Shown here piece after piece: positions 8,060 to 15,804 of a stretch of DNA of 39,826 bases. The notes under the pieces were generated by a model. It worked only from the letters and a program-made list of their open reading frames with translations. It ran no database searches and was not told the origin of the DNA. Position 1 is the first letter of the stretch; each line of letters opens with the position of its first letter. The stretch comes from Epilithonimonas hispanica. Its GTDB lineage: Bacteria > Bacteroidota > Bacteroidia > Flavobacteriales > Weeksellaceae. The stretch covers positions 1 through 39,826 of the forward strand of contig NZ_QNUG01000032.1 of assembly GCF_003385395.1 (NCBI RefSeq), read 5' to 3'. A program made the position numbers and the translations under genes.

Positions 8060-8575
8060 TTACTTTGTAAGTTTATCTATTGTTGATTGGATCTCCGGAT
8101 CGTCTGGAGAAATTGCATAGTATTTTGCAATATTAGATTTTTGGTCTACCACAATATATCTCGGAATCCAGTTGAGGTCGACGTAATTATTGAAATCGTT
8201 TTTCCAACCAGATGAAAACCAATAGTTTTCTTTATCCTTCATCTCAAACCGCTCCAAACTTTTATCAAAACCTTCTTTTGAGCGTTCCAAAGAAAGGAAA
8301 ACAAAATCGATATTTGGATTTTGAGCTTCTAATTCTTTGGCTTTTGGAAATGCTTTCAGACAGTCTCTGCACCAGCCAGCCCAGAAATCAAGAACCACAA
8401 CTTTACCTTTGTGCTTTTGCAAAATATCTTTGATGGAAGTTTCTTTTCCATTTTCATCCTGTACTTTTTGGGCGAGCGCTTCTTTGGAAAATTGGGTTTT
8501 CAGAACTTTTGGAACTTCCTGAGAAAAGCCCAATTGGAAAACAAATAATAAGATGTAAACTAATATCCTCTTCAT
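8060..8575 (-). CDS. TlpA/thioredoxin-like secreted protein
   Basis: A 171-residue protein with a signal peptide (1-19, ending LGFSQ) and a thioredoxin fold typical of the TlpA/ResA group. The redox motif is WCRDC (C69 and C72) after VVLDFWAG, and the cis-proline lies in WIPRY near residue 148. It probably acts as a thiol-disulfide oxidoreductase in the periplasm, but its partner is unknown. It is transcribed alone: a terminator follows, and the upstream punA has its own terminator. The CRDC active site differs from the CPHC/CxPC forms of classical disulfide carriers. Confidence 0.88.
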   Translation of the reverse strand: MKRILVYILLFVFQLGFSQEVPKVLKTQFSKEALAQKVQDENGKETSIKDILQKHKGKVVVLDFWAGWCRDCLKAFPKAKELEAQNPNIDFVFLSLERSKEGFDKSLERFEMKDKENYWFSSGWKNDFNNYVDLNWIPRYIVVDQKSNIAKYYAISPDDPEIQSTIDKLTK

Positions 8576-8625
8576 TTTTTTAATTTTTGAATAACGAAGT
8601 TAATCATTAATATATTAACACAAAT

Positions 8626-8653
8626 AAAAAAGACAACTTAAAAAAGCTGTCTT
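8626..8653 (-). terminator. Terminator after purine nucleoside phosphorylase gene
   Basis: 10-base arms AAGACAACTT (8630-8639) and AAGCTGTCTT (8644-8653), one mismatch, with an A-run at 8626-8631 that reads as T's on the minus strand. It lies 24 bases after the punA stop. Confidence 0.75.
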
Positions 8654-8676
8654 GGTCATTTATATTTTGAATGGTA

Positions 8677-9489
8677 TTAATAATTCTTTACAAGACCTTT
8701 TACAATCTTAATTACATTCGGCATTGCTTTGTTAGCCGCTTCCAGAACTTCTTCGTGGGAAACGGCAAAAGAAATTTCAGGACCGCCCAAATCAGTAATA
8801 ATGGAAAGGCAGAAACAATCCATTCCCTGATGTTTTGCAACAATAACTTCAGGAACTGTACTCATTCCAACTGCATCACCGCCAATGGCTCTTACCATTC
8901 CGTATTCTGCAGGCGTTTCAAACGTTGGTCCTGTTAAAGCCACATAAACACCTTCTTTTAGGTCGATATTTTCCTGAGTTGCAATATCTTTAGCAATAGA
9001 AATCATTTTACGATTATAAGGTTCACTCATATCTACGAAACGAGGTCCTAGTTCATCTATATTTCTTCCTCTTAGCGGATGTTCTGGCATCATATTGATA
9101 TGGTCTGTCAGAACCATCACATCAGCTACTTTGAAGTTTGGATTCACGCCACCGGCTGCATTAGATAAAATCAGATTATTAATGCCTAACAAATGGAAAA
9201 CTCGGAAAGGAAAAGTAACGGTTTCGATAGAATGACCTTCGTAATAATGAAAACGACCGCTCATCATTAGAACTTTTTTACCTTCTAGAATTCCGTAAAT
9301 CAATTTTCCACCGTGACCAACAACCGTAGTCTGGGGGAAATTCGGAATGTCTTTATAATCGAGAGTGTGAATGGCTTCTACTTCGTACTGAAGTTTTCCA
9401 AGACCAGAGCCTAAAACAATGGCAAAATCTGGTGTTTCCCCAATAATATTCTGGATAAATGCTGCTGTTTCTTTAAACTTTTCTAACAT
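8677..9489 (-). CDS. punA: Purine nucleoside phosphorylase, trimeric PNP family
   Basis: A 270-residue enzyme that phosphorolyses purine (deoxy)ribonucleosides to base and (deoxy)ribose-1-phosphate. Family motifs: GSGLG at 27-31, GRFHYYEG at 78-85 (phosphate site), NAAGG at 110-114, GPTFETPAEY with E191 (equivalent to human E201), and GMSTVPE. The position equivalent to human Asn243 is Asp here (D233, IITDLGG); in human PNP the N243D change lets the enzyme take adenosine, so base preference deserves testing. Start chosen at the ATG of MLEKFKETA; it overlaps the end of lpxK by 17 bases, so the two are translated from one lpxK-punA mRNA. Confidence 0.92.
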   Translation of the reverse strand: MLEKFKETAAFIQNIIGETPDFAIVLGSGLGKLQYEVEAIHTLDYKDIPNFPQTTVVGHGGKLIYGILEGKKVLMMSGRFHYYEGHSIETVTFPFRVFHLLGINNLILSNAAGGVNPNFKVADVMVLTDHINMMPEHPLRGRNIDELGPRFVDMSEPYNRKMISIAKDIATQENIDLKEGVYVALTGPTFETPAEYGMVRAIGGDAVGMSTVPEVIVAKHQGMDCFCLSIITDLGGPEISFAVSHEEVLEAANKAMPNVIKIVKGLVKNY

Positions 9490-10498
9490 AATTCTGAATG
9501 ATTTTGTTGAAATCTTCTCTCTTGTCAATCTCTACATTGATAGGCCAATAATAGATTTTATCTCTCAGATAATCGAATGTTTTAAGACGAACATAATCTT
9601 TTTCTGTGGTTAGAATTACTTTGTATTCACCTAGTTTTTTATACTCTGCAGAGATTTTTTTGATGTCATCATCTGTGAAGTTATGATGATCTTTGTATTG
9701 TAAATGTTTGACCTTTTTATTGTATTTAGAAATCTCTTTTAGCAATTGAGAAGGATTTGCAATTCCTGTAATTACTAAAACATCATAGTAATCCAAGTTT
9801 TTAACAGGCATCTGTTTATCAAGACCAAGAATGTTTTCATCATACGCAATGGACGAGAAAAATACTTTCTGATAATGTTGAGGTCTGATTCTGGAGATAT
9901 AATATTGTTTTTTCTCTTCGGTCAAATCATCCGGACATTTGGTCACCATAATGATATTAGCGCGACTCATTCCGTTTCTGCTTTCTCGCAAGTCACCTGC
10001 TGGAAGGATGTAATCTTTGAAATAAGGATCATTATAATCTGTTAATAGAAGATTCATTCCCGGTTTGATGGCACGATGCTGATAGCTGTCGTCCAAAACC
10101 AAAACATCCAAATCCATATCTTCTATAATCTTCTTTGCACCAAAAACTCGGTCTTCGCATACCCCGATTACAAATCGGTTACGGAAGCGTTCGAATAATT
10201 GCATTGGTTCATCACCAACCAATTTATAGTTGCTGTCGTAGTTTACAATGCCGTATCCTTTTGTAATTCTTCCATATCCGCGAGAAAGTACACCTGTTCT
10301 GAATGAGCGCGAAAGATAATCTGCCAGATACATTACCATCGGCGATTTTCCGCTGCCTCCAACAGACAGGTTTCCGACACCAATAATTGGTGTTCTGAAT
10401 TTCGAAGAAGAAAAAATTCCCCAATCATACATTCGGTTTCTAATAGAAGTTCCCAAATGATAACCCAAGGAAAAAGGGTAGAGATACCATCTTTTCAT
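9473..10498 (-). CDS. lpxK: Tetraacyldisaccharide 4'-kinase (lipid A kinase)
   Basis: A 341-residue membrane-associated kinase that phosphorylates the 4' position of the lipid A disaccharide. The P-loop is GNLSVGGSGKSP at 42-53, near the N-terminus as usual, after a hydrophobic membrane-binding stretch (YPFSLGYHLG). DDSYQHR is the conserved DDGxQH-like motif. I prefer the ATG of MKRWYLY at 10498 over a TTG three codons upstream, because a -7 box (10505-10512) covers that TTG. Divergent from yicC; downstream overlap with punA indicates co-transcription. Confidence 0.93.
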   Translation of the reverse strand: MKRWYLYPFSLGYHLGTSIRNRMYDWGIFSSSKFRTPIIGVGNLSVGGSGKSPMVMYLADYLSRSFRTGVLSRGYGRITKGYGIVNYDSNYKLVGDEPMQLFERFRNRFVIGVCEDRVFGAKKIIEDMDLDVLVLDDSYQHRAIKPGMNLLLTDYNDPYFKDYILPAGDLRESRNGMSRANIIMVTKCPDDLTEEKKQYYISRIRPQHYQKVFFSSIAYDENILGLDKQMPVKNLDYYDVLVITGIANPSQLLKEISKYNKKVKHLQYKDHHNFTDDDIKKISAEYKKLGEYKVILTTEKDYVRLKTFDYLRDKIYYWPINVEIDKREDFNKIIQNYVRKV

Positions 10499-10504
10499 AT
10501 GTGG

Positions 10505-10512
10505 CAAAAGTA
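10505..10512 (-). promoter_or_regulatory. -7 box of the lpxK-punA operon
   Basis: TACTTTTG on the minus strand matches TAnnTTTG and ends 6 bases before the lpxK ATG, implying a very short or absent 5' UTR. No clear TTG at -33. Confidence 0.45.
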
Positions 10513-10547
10513 AGGAAAATCCTTCTATTTTTAATTCGAGTTTTAAA

Positions 10548-10580
10548 TTGAAATATAAAAATCAAAATTAGCTATCTTTG
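10548..10580 (+). promoter_or_regulatory. Promoter of the yicC operon
   Basis: TTG at 10548-10550, 22-base spacer, then TATCTTTG at 10573-10580: a full Bacteroidota promoter. The start codon follows 20 bases later at 10601. Confidence 0.7.
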
Positions 10581-10600
10581 CACTCTTATATAGAATAGTT

Positions 10601-11458
10601 ATGATATTATCTATGACAGGTTTTGGGAGAGCCGAAACTGTTTTTGAAGGCAAGAAAATCACTATTGACATCAAGTCTTTGAATAGTAAGAATTTTGACC
10701 TAAATGTTAAAATTCCATTGAGATACAAAGAGAAAGAATTTGATGTTAGAAAATTACTCAATGACAAAATCCTTCGTGGAAAAGTAGATTGTTACATCAA
10801 TTGTGAAAGTCTTGAAGAGAACAATGATGTCAAAATCAACCAAGACGTGGTTAAAAACTATATGAATCAACTGAGAGAAGTGGGTTCAGACGCTCCAGAA
10901 TTTGAGTTGTTGAAAATGGCTGTGAGAATGCCAGATGTTTTATCAACAAAAAGTTCTGAATTGGAAGAAGACGAGTGGAAAGCGCTTTTGGACGTTGTTC
11001 AAGAATCTGTTGCTAGATTTATAGAATTCCGTCAAACAGAAGGTAATCAACTGGCAGAAGAAATTGAGAAAATCGTTAGGAATATTGATAATAATCTTTC
11101 TCAAGTTGCTCAATACGAAGAAGAGAGAATTCAGCCAATCAAAGATCGTTATCTTTCTGCACTTAAGAATTTCGAAAATGTAGATGAGACAAGATATTAT
11201 CAGGAGATGGTGTATTTTGTTGAAAAACTAGACATTTCTGAAGAAAAAGTTCGTCTTTCCCAACACATCAAATATTACCTTGAAGTAATGAAAAATGAAG
11301 ATTTTAATGGAAAGAAATTGGGTTTCATTGCTCAGGAAATGGGAAGAGAAATTAATACTTTGGGTTCAAAGGCCAATCATTCTGAGATTCAGAAATTGGT
11401 GGTTGAGATGAAGGATGATTTGGAAAAAATCAAAGAGCAAACGTTGAATGTTTTGTAG
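10601..11458 (+). CDS. YicC family endoribonuclease
   Basis: A 285-residue YicC protein, beginning with the hallmark MILSMTGFGRAE. The C-terminal half holds the DUF1732 signature (EEKVRLSQHIKYY, GKKLGFIAQEMGREINTLGSKA), with acidic and His residues typical of the family; E. coli YicC has been described as an endoribonuclease acting on small RNA. Length is normal. It heads an operon that ends with gmk; yicC-gmk linkage is widespread in bacteria, but here two small unknown genes lie between them. The downstream gene starts 2 bases after the stop codon. Confidence 0.93.
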   Translation: MILSMTGFGRAETVFEGKKITIDIKSLNSKNFDLNVKIPLRYKEKEFDVRKLLNDKILRGKVDCYINCESLEENNDVKINQDVVKNYMNQLREVGSDAPEFELLKMAVRMPDVLSTKSSELEEDEWKALLDVVQESVARFIEFRQTEGNQLAEEIEKIVRNIDNNLSQVAQYEEERIQPIKDRYLSALKNFENVDETRYYQEMVYFVEKLDISEEKVRLSQHIKYYLEVMKNEDFNGKKLGFIAQEMGREINTLGSKANHSEIQKLVVEMKDDLEKIKEQTLNVL

Positions 11459-11460
11459 AA

Positions 11461-11703
11461 TTGAAAAAGAAGATTTTCCTTTTAATATTAGTTTTGGTGA
11501 TTTCCAGATTCTTTTTGGGAATTTATAAAAATGATGAATTTGGAGGAAATCATTTATTCATCAAACATCGTCCGACTTGGCATTGGTATTTTTATTCACC
11601 GGCTGGATTATCAGATAAATCAATAGAAAATTTGTCACCTGAAGACCAAATAGAACAACAATATTGGGACGAGTTTGTTTCAGGAAAAGTTGAATTAGAA
11701 TAG
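11461..11703 (+). CDS. Small membrane-anchored protein of unknown function
   Basis: An 80-residue protein starting at TTG, two bases after the yicC stop. Residues 4-20 are a hydrophobic helix (signal anchor or uncleaved signal peptide); the rest is polar and aromatic (HRPTWHWYFYSPAG), ending in an acidic tail with QIEQQYWDEF. I do not recognise a family. The tight spacing to yicC and to the next gene (7 bases) suggests a real translated cistron in the yicC operon. The non-ATG start makes exact N-terminus uncertain. Confidence 0.6.
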   Translation: MKKKIFLLILVLVISRFFLGIYKNDEFGGNHLFIKHRPTWHWYFYSPAGLSDKSIENLSPEDQIEQQYWDEFVSGKVELE

Positions 11704-11710
11704 TTATTAT

Positions 11711-12307
11711 ATGAACTTCGGTCTTAGATTTCTTTTCATCCTTTTTATTTCATTTGTGAAATCGCAAAATATAGAATCATTAGCAAATATTCCTTCTGAG
11801 CTAAAGGAGTCGGAAATTAGAATTTACAAAGACAGAGGAATTTATAATAGTGGTTTTGTTTTCAGAATTTACAAAGATGGTCAAACCTGGAAAGCAAATT
11901 TAACCCAATGGTTTTTACCAAAGAAAATTAGCCAAGATGAATTTGAAAGAGTTGCGCCAAAATTAATAGCTCTAAAACCGACAAAGACTATAGAAGAGTT
12001 ATTTTTAAATCTTAGAGCCTTAAATATCGAATTTCTCCCAAAAGAAGAATATTTTCAATATAAAAAAGAAAAAAGAAAAGTTGTTTATGATGAGGAAGAA
12101 AAAGATTGGTTATTTGAAACAACAAATGCAATACAGATTTTAGACGGAACAGGTTATTTAGTGAAATATCAATCAGGAAAACAAAAGAATGAGTTTCATT
12201 ATAATAATCCAGAGTCTTATCTAAAACACTACCCAGAAATTGATGAACTCAAAAGTTTTGTAGATATTTTAAATTACATCAGAAAAGAATTTAACATAGA
12301 ATTTTAA
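11711..12307 (+). CDS. Secreted protein of unknown function in the yicC-gmk operon
   Basis: A 198-residue protein with a likely cleaved signal peptide (residues 1-19, FLFILFISFVKSQ). The mature part is charged and contains no motif I recognise; it has a Lys/Glu-rich stretch (KKEKRKVVYDEEEKDW, about 119-134). It sits 7 bases after the previous small gene and 10 bases before gmk, so all are probably one transcript. It could be an envelope protein that has inserted in the yicC-gmk operon; no function is assigned. Confidence 0.7.
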   Translation: MNFGLRFLFILFISFVKSQNIESLANIPSELKESEIRIYKDRGIYNSGFVFRIYKDGQTWKANLTQWFLPKKISQDEFERVAPKLIALKPTKTIEELFLNLRALNIEFLPKEEYFQYKKEKRKVVYDEEEKDWLFETTNAIQILDGTGYLVKYQSGKQKNEFHYNNPESYLKHYPEIDELKSFVDILNYIRKEFNIEF

Positions 12308-12317
12308 AAATCAAATT

Positions 12318-12884
12318 TTGAAAGAAAAAGTTATCATATTTTCCGCACCATCCGGAAGTGGAAAAACAACACTAGTAAAACACGGACTTTCTGTAGTTCC
12401 GCAACTAAGTTTTTCAATTTCTGCAACCACAAGGCAACCAAGAGGCGAAGAAGAACACGCAAAAGATTATTATTTCTTAACGCCTGAGGAATTCAGAACA
12501 AAAATATCAGAAGATGGTTTTGTTGAGTTCGAGGAAGTTTATACCGACAAATACTATGGAACTTTAAAATCTGAAATCGAGAGAATCTGGCAGGAAGGAA
12601 AAGTCGTAATTTTTGATGTCGATGTAAAAGGCGGAATCCGACTGAAAGAGATTTTCGGAGACAAAGCATTATCAATTTTCGTAATGCCTCCAAGCATTGC
12701 CGAATTGGAACAGAGATTGATAAAAAGAAATACCGACTGCGCAGAAACTATCAAAACCAGAGTGGAAAAAGCAGGCGAAGAAATGACTTATCAAAAACAT
12801 TTCGATAAAATTATTGTGAATACAGATTTGGACACTGCAAAAGCGGAAGTCGAGAAAATAATCAATAACTTTATCAACGAATAA
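12318..12884 (+). CDS. gmk: Guanylate kinase
   Basis: A 188-residue enzyme that converts GMP plus ATP to GDP plus ADP. The P-loop is FSAPSGSGKTTL (8-19), the GMP-binding part includes SATTRQPRGEEEHAKDYYF, and the lid and IVNTD motif near the C-terminus are present. The start is TTG (12318), giving MKEKVIIFSAPSGSGKT, the normal family N-terminus; no suitable ATG is available upstream in frame. Last gene of the yicC operon, followed by a long palindrome. Confidence 0.94.
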   Translation: MKEKVIIFSAPSGSGKTTLVKHGLSVVPQLSFSISATTRQPRGEEEHAKDYYFLTPEEFRTKISEDGFVEFEEVYTDKYYGTLKSEIERIWQEGKVVIFDVDVKGGIRLKEIFGDKALSIFVMPPSIAELEQRLIKRNTDCAETIKTRVEKAGEEMTYQKHFDKIIVNTDLDTAKAEVEKIINNFINE

Positions 12885-12897
12885 AAATCTGAAATAT

Positions 12898-12931
12898 TTG
12901 TAAGATGAAACGCTTGCGTTGCATCTTACAA
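12898..12931. repeat. Long near-perfect hairpin between gmk and nadA
   Basis: Arms TTGTAAGATG and CATCTTACAA, with an inner AACGC/GCGTT stem and one mismatched pair, make an almost complete 34-base palindrome. It is followed by A's rather than T's on the plus strand, so it is not a standard terminator; it may be an interspersed palindromic repeat or an mRNA 3'-end stabiliser. Confidence 0.6.
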
Positions 12932-12952
12932 AAAATACAACTAAAAAAGTAG

Positions 12953-13969
12953 ATGAAAAATACATTAGACGTTGCAATCAACAATATGCCTGTAAAAGGT
13001 TTTCTTGACCTCAAGGAATTTGCGATCCCAACAGGCGACGACCTTGTGAAGGCGATTCTCGACCTTAAAAAAGAAAAAAATGCAGTGATTTTGGCGCATT
13101 ATTATCAGCCGGGTCCGATTCAAGATATTGCTGATTTTCTTGGAGATTCTTTACAGTTGGCAAGACAGGCGAAAGAAACTGATGCTGATATGATTGCTTT
13201 TTGTGGTGTTCACTTTATGGCAGAAGCGGCTAAAATTCTTAATCCAACCAAAAAAGTAGTTCTTCCTGATACTTTGGCCGGTTGTTCTTTGGCAGACGGC
13301 TGTTCGGCGGAAGGTCTTAACAAAATGCGCGAACAGCATCCAAACGCTTTGGTTGCAACTTACATCAACTGTAATGCAGAAACCAAAGCGGCTTCCGATA
13401 TTATTGTAACAAGCTCCAACGCAGAACAAATCATCGAGGCTTTGCCAAAAGACAGACCAATTATTTTCGCTCCGGATAAAAATTTAGGAAGATATTTGAG
13501 TAAAAAAACAGGTCGAGATATGATTCTTTGGGACGGAAGTTGTATCGTGCACGAAGCTTTTTCTATGGAAAGAATTGCGCAACAATTGGCAGACCATCCT
13601 AATGCGAAATTAATCGCTCACCCAGAAAGCGAAGCTCCGGTTTTGGAATTGGCACATTTCATCGGCTCAACATCAGCACTTCTGAATTATGTGGAACAAG
13701 ATGATTGTCAGGAATTTATCATTGCGACAGAAGAAGGCATTCTTCACGAGATGAGAAAACGTGCGCCACACAAATCCTTGATTCCGGCTTTGGTTTTCGA
13801 CGAGAGCTGCAACTGTTCAGAGTGTTTCTTTATGAAGAGAAATACATTGGAAAAACTCTATCTGTGTATGAAGTACGAACTTCCGGAAATTGTAATGGAT
13901 GAAGATGTTCGCCTCAAAGCACTCAAGCCTATCGAGGCAATGCTGGAACTTTCCAAAAGTATAAAATAA
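12953..13969 (+). CDS. nadA: Quinolinate synthase
   Basis: A 338-residue [4Fe-4S] enzyme that condenses iminoaspartate and dihydroxyacetone phosphate to quinolinate in de novo NAD synthesis. Motifs: [19 protein letters not shown] (48-66), GCSLADGCS with candidate ligand C111, WDGSCIVHE with C197, and [11 protein letters not shown] (C286, C288, C291) for the third ligand. Length and motif order fit the family. nadB, its usual partner, is not in the window. A terminator follows at once. Confidence 0.95.
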   Translation: MKNTLDVAINNMPVKGFLDLKEFAIPTGDDLVKAILDLKKEKNAVILAHYYQPGPIQDIADFLGDSLQLARQAKETDADMIAFCGVHFMAEAAKILNPTKKVVLPDTLAGCSLADGCSAEGLNKMREQHPNALVATYINCNAETKAASDIIVTSSNAEQIIEALPKDRPIIFAPDKNLGRYLSKKTGRDMILWDGSCIVHEAFSMERIAQQLADHPNAKLIAHPESEAPVLELAHFIGSTSALLNYVEQDDCQEFIIATEEGILHEMRKRAPHKSLIPALVFDESCNCSECFFMKRNTLEKLYLCMKYELPEIVMDEDVRLKALKPIEAMLELSKSIK

Positions 13970-13979
13970 AATATTTCTT

Positions 13980-14008
13980 AAACCTTATCTTTTTGATGAG
14001 GTTTTTTT
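13980..14008 (+). terminator. Terminator after nadA
   Basis: AAACCTTATC (13980-13989) pairs with GATGAGGTTT (13995-14004), one mismatch, loop TTTTT, then T's to 14008. Confidence 0.8.
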
Positions 14009-14045
14009 CTGACAATTTTATATATTTACTTAAATAAATAACCTC

Positions 14046-14408
14046 ATGAAATCAAAAATTATTCTGGAAAATATTCAAATCCATGCTAATCATGGGGTTT
14101 TGTTGGAGGAAGCTTTGATTGGAAACAATTATATTGTTAATGCAGAATTTCATGCAGATCTGGAAAAAGCTTCTGAATCGGATAATCTGAATGATACAAT
14201 TAATTATGCGGAATTGAATGACATAATCCACCAAGAAATGGCGATCCGTTCAGAGCTTCTGGAACATGTGATTGGAAGAATCATTAGTAAAATTGAAAAA
14301 GCTTTTCCTCAAATAACTTTTATAAAAATCAGACTAACTAAAACTGTTCCTCCAATGCGAGGCGAAATGAGTGGTGTAAGTCTGGAATTTGAAAAAGAAA
14401 TTATATAA
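14046..14408 (+). CDS. folB: Dihydroneopterin aldolase
   Basis: A 120-residue enzyme of folate synthesis that converts 7,8-dihydroneopterin to 6-hydroxymethyl-dihydropterin and glycolaldehyde. Conserved features: HANHGVLLEEA (catalytic Glu near 21-22), TINYAEL, ELLEHVIGRI (pterin-binding Glu about 74) and the C-terminal RLTKTVPPM with the catalytic Lys. Length is standard. It has its own space after the nadA terminator; the near-consensus box TATATTTA just upstream (about 14021-14028) may be its promoter. Confidence 0.94.
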   Translation: MKSKIILENIQIHANHGVLLEEALIGNNYIVNAEFHADLEKASESDNLNDTINYAELNDIIHQEMAIRSELLEHVIGRIISKIEKAFPQITFIKIRLTKTVPPMRGEMSGVSLEFEKEII

Positions 14409-14414
14409 TTTTAA

Positions 14415-14496
14415 AAGGCTTCGAGAGACTCAGTCTGGCACTTCTTAAGACAATATCATTGTTTTAAAATTGTCACTCTTAGGTTCTTGAAAAGTT
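14415..14496. repeat. Decayed palindromic repeat after folB
   Basis: The left part (AAGGCTTCGAGAGACTCAG at 14415) and right part (ending TTCTTGAAAAGTT at 14496) are imperfect reverse complements, about 15 of 26 positions matching, around inner GACAAT/ATTGTC. They resemble a known style of flavobacterial palindrome (GGCTTCGA..CTCAG..TGACA) in degraded form. Confidence 0.4.
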
Positions 14497-14569
14497 TATA
14501 ATAAAAACGACAAAGAAGTCTTAAAATTTGGTATTAAGTTTGATTCCCAGAACTCAAGTACAAAATTTT

Positions 14570-15301
14570 ATGAAGAATTATATTGCAGTAGGAATTGCTG
14601 CTTTAGGATTTATTATTGCTGCAGCTCTGCTTGGAAATGCTGTGAAAAACAGAAACAAATCAGAAAATACAGTTTCTGTAACAGGACTAGGTTCTAAAAC
14701 CTTTACTTCCGATTTAATTTCTTGGTCGGGAAGTTTTTCCAAAAATAGTTTTGAGCTAAAAGCTGCTTACGATGCTCTGGCGGTTGACAGACAAGTTATT
14801 TCTCAGTACCTGAAATCTAAAGGTGTGAAGGAAAACGAAATGGTTTTCTCAGCGGTGGATATTCAAAAACAATTCAGGAATTATACAGATTCTAATGGGA
14901 ATTACCAGCAAGGAGAATTCGCAGGTTATAATTTAACTCAGAATGTTTCCATCAAATCAAAAGAAGTCGCAAAGATTGAAAATATCTCCAGAAATATCAC
15001 AGAAATCATCAACCGCGGCATTGAATTTACTTCTTCATCACCTCAATATTTCTACACAAAATTGTCTGATGTAAAACAAGAAATGATTGCTAATGCAACC
15101 AAAGATGCAAAAGAACGTGCGGAAAAAATTGCTGATAATGCAGGAAGTAGCCTTGGGAATCTGAAAAAAGCTACAATGGGAGTGATTCAGATTACAGCGC
15201 CTAATTCAAACGAAGATTACTCTTACGGCGGAACTTACAACACAACTTCCAAAGAAAAAGAAGCGAGTATTACAATAAAGCTCGAATACGAAGTAGATTA
15301 A
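14570..15301 (+). CDS. SIMPL domain-containing (DUF541) membrane-anchored protein
   Basis: A 243-residue protein with an N-terminal membrane helix (about 5-27, IAVGIAALGFIIAAALLG) and a SIMPL/DUF541 domain (about 37-243, from VSVTGLGSKTF to SITIKLEYEVD). SIMPL proteins are periplasmic or membrane proteins that form oligomers; their role is poorly defined, with links to oxidative stress and signalling in some bacteria. I prefer the ATG of MKNYIAVG at 14570; an upstream TTG would add 14 residues ahead of the membrane helix. Its TAA stop lies inside the shared terminator with the convergent dtd gene. Confidence 0.88.
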   Translation: MKNYIAVGIAALGFIIAAALLGNAVKNRNKSENTVSVTGLGSKTFTSDLISWSGSFSKNSFELKAAYDALAVDRQVISQYLKSKGVKENEMVFSAVDIQKQFRNYTDSNGNYQQGEFAGYNLTQNVSIKSKEVAKIENISRNITEIINRGIEFTSSSPQYFYTKLSDVKQEMIANATKDAKERAEKIADNAGSSLGNLKKATMGVIQITAPNSNEDYSYGGTYNTTSKEKEASITIKLEYEVD

Positions 15302-15335
15302 CAATAAAGGAGCAAATATCTGCTCCTTTATTGTT
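15300..15335. terminator. Bidirectional terminator containing both convergent stop codons
   Basis: Perfect 15-base arms (15300-15314 and 15321-15335, core AAAGGAGCA/TGCTCCTTT) with a 6-base loop. The stop of the SIMPL gene (15299-15301) and of dtd (15328-15330, minus) lie in the stem. T-rich on both exits. Confidence 0.85.
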
Positions 15336-15777
15336 TTGTCTTACTGTCAAAAACTAATGTTACTGGTCCATCATTAATTAATGAAACTTTCATGTCTGCT
15401 CCGAAGATTCCACTTTCGGTTTTCAAACCAGATTTTTTCATTTCTTCTTTAAAATATTCAAATAATGGAATGGCTTTGTCTGGTCTTGCAGCTTTTATAT
15501 AAGAAGGACGATTGCCTTTTTTGTAATCAGAAATCAACGTGAATTGACTGATACAAAGAATTTCGCCATTAATGTCTTTAACGGAATGGTTCATTTTTCC
15601 ATCTTCATCAGAAAAAACTCTTACATCAAGAATTTTCTTGACAAGCCAATCTGCATCTGTGTTTTCATCATTTTCATCAACACCAATTAAAAGCATTAAT
15701 CCTTTCTCGATTTTACCGACAACTTCATTATCAACTTTTACATTGGCTTCGGAGACGCGCTGTAGTACAACTTTCAT
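15328..15777 (-). CDS. dtd: D-aminoacyl-tRNA deacylase
   Basis: A 149-residue proofreading enzyme that removes D-amino acids (and glycine from mischarged tRNA-Ala) from tRNA. It has the family N-terminus MKVVLQRVSEANVKVD, the active-site SQFTL motif (77-81) and the cross-subunit Gly-cisPro motif GPVT (137-140). Length is standard. It converges with the SIMPL gene and shares its terminator. Confidence 0.95.
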   Translation of the reverse strand: MKVVLQRVSEANVKVDNEVVGKIEKGLMLLIGVDENDENTDADWLVKKILDVRVFSDEDGKMNHSVKDINGEILCISQFTLISDYKKGNRPSYIKAARPDKAIPLFEYFKEEMKKSGLKTESGIFGADMKVSLINDGPVTLVFDSKTKQ

Positions 15778-15804
15778 GTTTAATTTATAAATTTAGATTC
15801 TAAG

